A stretch of 5,823 nt of DNA from positions 1 to 5,823 of the forward strand of contig DAOWJL010000063.1 of assembly GCA_030640385.1 (NCBI GenBank). Reading direction: 5' to 3'. The notes below the pieces were generated by a model that did no database searches, was not told where the DNA came from, and saw only the letters and a program-made list of their open reading frames with translations. The position numbers were made by a program, and so were the translations under genes. Source of the stretch: Dehalococcoidia bacterium. Lineage in GTDB: Bacteria > Chloroflexota > Dehalococcoidia > Dehalococcoidales > G020351185. Position 1 is the first letter of the stretch, and each line of letters begins with the position of its first letter. Below are positions 5,509 to 5,823 of this stretch, one piece after another.

Positions 5509-5596
5509 GTGTTGTTAGCGACTGTATCTGTTTGTTGGTAATTATTACCCCAGTATCGTGAGCTCATATCTTCTACCGGCTGGATGTTAAAAACAA

Positions 5597-5653
5597 AGCT
5601 TGAGTAGCTGGTAAAGGTTTGTAAAACTATCCAGGCGTTTAAGCTCGTTTTTT
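5597..5653 (+). terminator. Terminator-like stem-loop upstream of nth
   Basis: The arm 5597-5611 pairs with 5631-5645 in 13 pairs (three G-U and one U-G wobble among them), interrupted by one 2x2 internal loop, around a 19-base loop. Two bases after the stem a run of six T begins (5648-5653). The shape suits an intrinsic terminator of a short upstream transcript or an attenuator for the downstream gene; the stem is of moderate strength. Confidence 0.4.
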
Positions 5654-5698
5654 CAAGTCGGGGTGCATTGTTTGCATACCAGAGTTCTGGCGACAAAT

Positions 5699-5823
5699 AT
5701 GCCAAAGACAGTGGGAAGTACTGAAATAATCGGGAGACTCGAGGACGAGTATCCTGATGCCAGAATAGCGCTTAGTTATTGCACCCCCCTTGAGTTGTTG
5801 GTAGCAACCATTCTTTCGGCACA
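5699..5823 (+). CDS. nth: Endonuclease III, N-terminal part (cut by window end)
   Basis: From ATG (5699-5701) 41 codons are visible, still open at the last base. The peptide MPKTVGSTEIIGRLEDEYPDA leads into ALSYCTPLELLVATILSA, the highly conserved opening of endonuclease III (family pattern YPDA-x-x-x-L-x-y-x-x-P-f-E-L-L-V-A-T-I-L-S-A-Q). This enzyme is a DNA glycosylase/AP lyase that removes oxidised pyrimidines in base excision repair. The catalytic Lys and Asp and the iron-sulfur cluster cysteines lie beyond the window. The ATG gives the usual distance to the first helix; no strong Shine-Dalgarno site precedes it. Alternatives TTG (5672) and GTG (5663) are in frame but would add unrelated residues. 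Confidence 0.85.
   Translation, partial: MPKTVGSTEIIGRLEDEYPDARIALSYCTPLELLVATILSA

Larger units (their letters stand above)
5378..5698. other. 321-base non-coding region before the nth-like gene
   Basis: No convincing reading frame fills this stretch. It holds the hairpin 5412-5429, promoter-like boxes at 5440-5469, a perfect 10-bp inverted repeat (5470-5479 with 5499-5508), the palindrome GGTAATTATTACC (5537-5549), a terminator-like stem-loop ending in six T (5597-5653), and a small palindrome CCAGAGTTCTGG (5679-5690) directly before the endonuclease III start. It may encode a short RNA or a regulated leader. Confidence 0.5.

Noticed and set aside
5213..5705. Leftward frames of 61 and 115 residues (5213-5398 and 5358-5705)
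   Set aside because: The first is antisense to the zinc-ribbon gene; the second covers the hairpin-rich non-coding region, has no ribosome binding site and has low-complexity, Asn-rich content.

Overview
The window looks like part of a bacterial chromosome. It has sigma70-type promoters, strong Shine-Dalgarno sites, tRNAs with encoded CCA ends and mostly mid-GC coding DNA. The mix of a small DUF5679-type zinc-ribbon protein, a short SHOCT protein in front of a copper ATPase, and a collagen-like lipoprotein with a TTG/GTG-tolerant gene style suggests Chloroflexota, perhaps a Dehalococcoidia relative. That placement is an inference from gene content, not a phylogenetic result.

Layout. Bases 1-57 are the tail of a rightward gene whose stop overlaps the stop of a leftward GNAT acetyltransferase (52-534). 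Bases 535-722 hold hairpins and an unexplained rightward reading frame. Next come leftward genes: a collagen-like lipoprotein (723-1496) with a clear promoter and ribosome binding site, a tRNA-Arg(UCG) and tRNA-His(GUG) pair (1609-1771) with its own near-consensus promoter, and a stand-alone Smr-domain protein (1823-2101). The AT-rich region 2142-2318 separates this block from rightward genes and carries GTATAA dyads. The rightward block is a small membrane SHOCT protein (2319-2543) followed 19 bases later by a full-length Cu(I)-type P1B ATPase (2563-5046). A 46-residue zinc-ribbon protein with its own promoter follows (5237-5377). After a 321-base structured non-coding stretch, the window ends inside the N-terminus of endonuclease III (from 5699).

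Functional view. The SHOCT-CopA pair is a copper-export operon; no CsoR/CopY-type regulator or separate copper chaperone lies in the window. The tRNA pair, the lipoprotein, the acetyltransferase and the Smr protein show no evident shared pathway. No complete new multi-gene system is visible. The least explained parts are the 5440-5653 region (promoter-like boxes, a 10-bp perfect inverted repeat, related palindromes and a terminator-like hairpin with a T6 tract), and the 535-722 intergenic region (competing hairpins and an unassigned reading frame).
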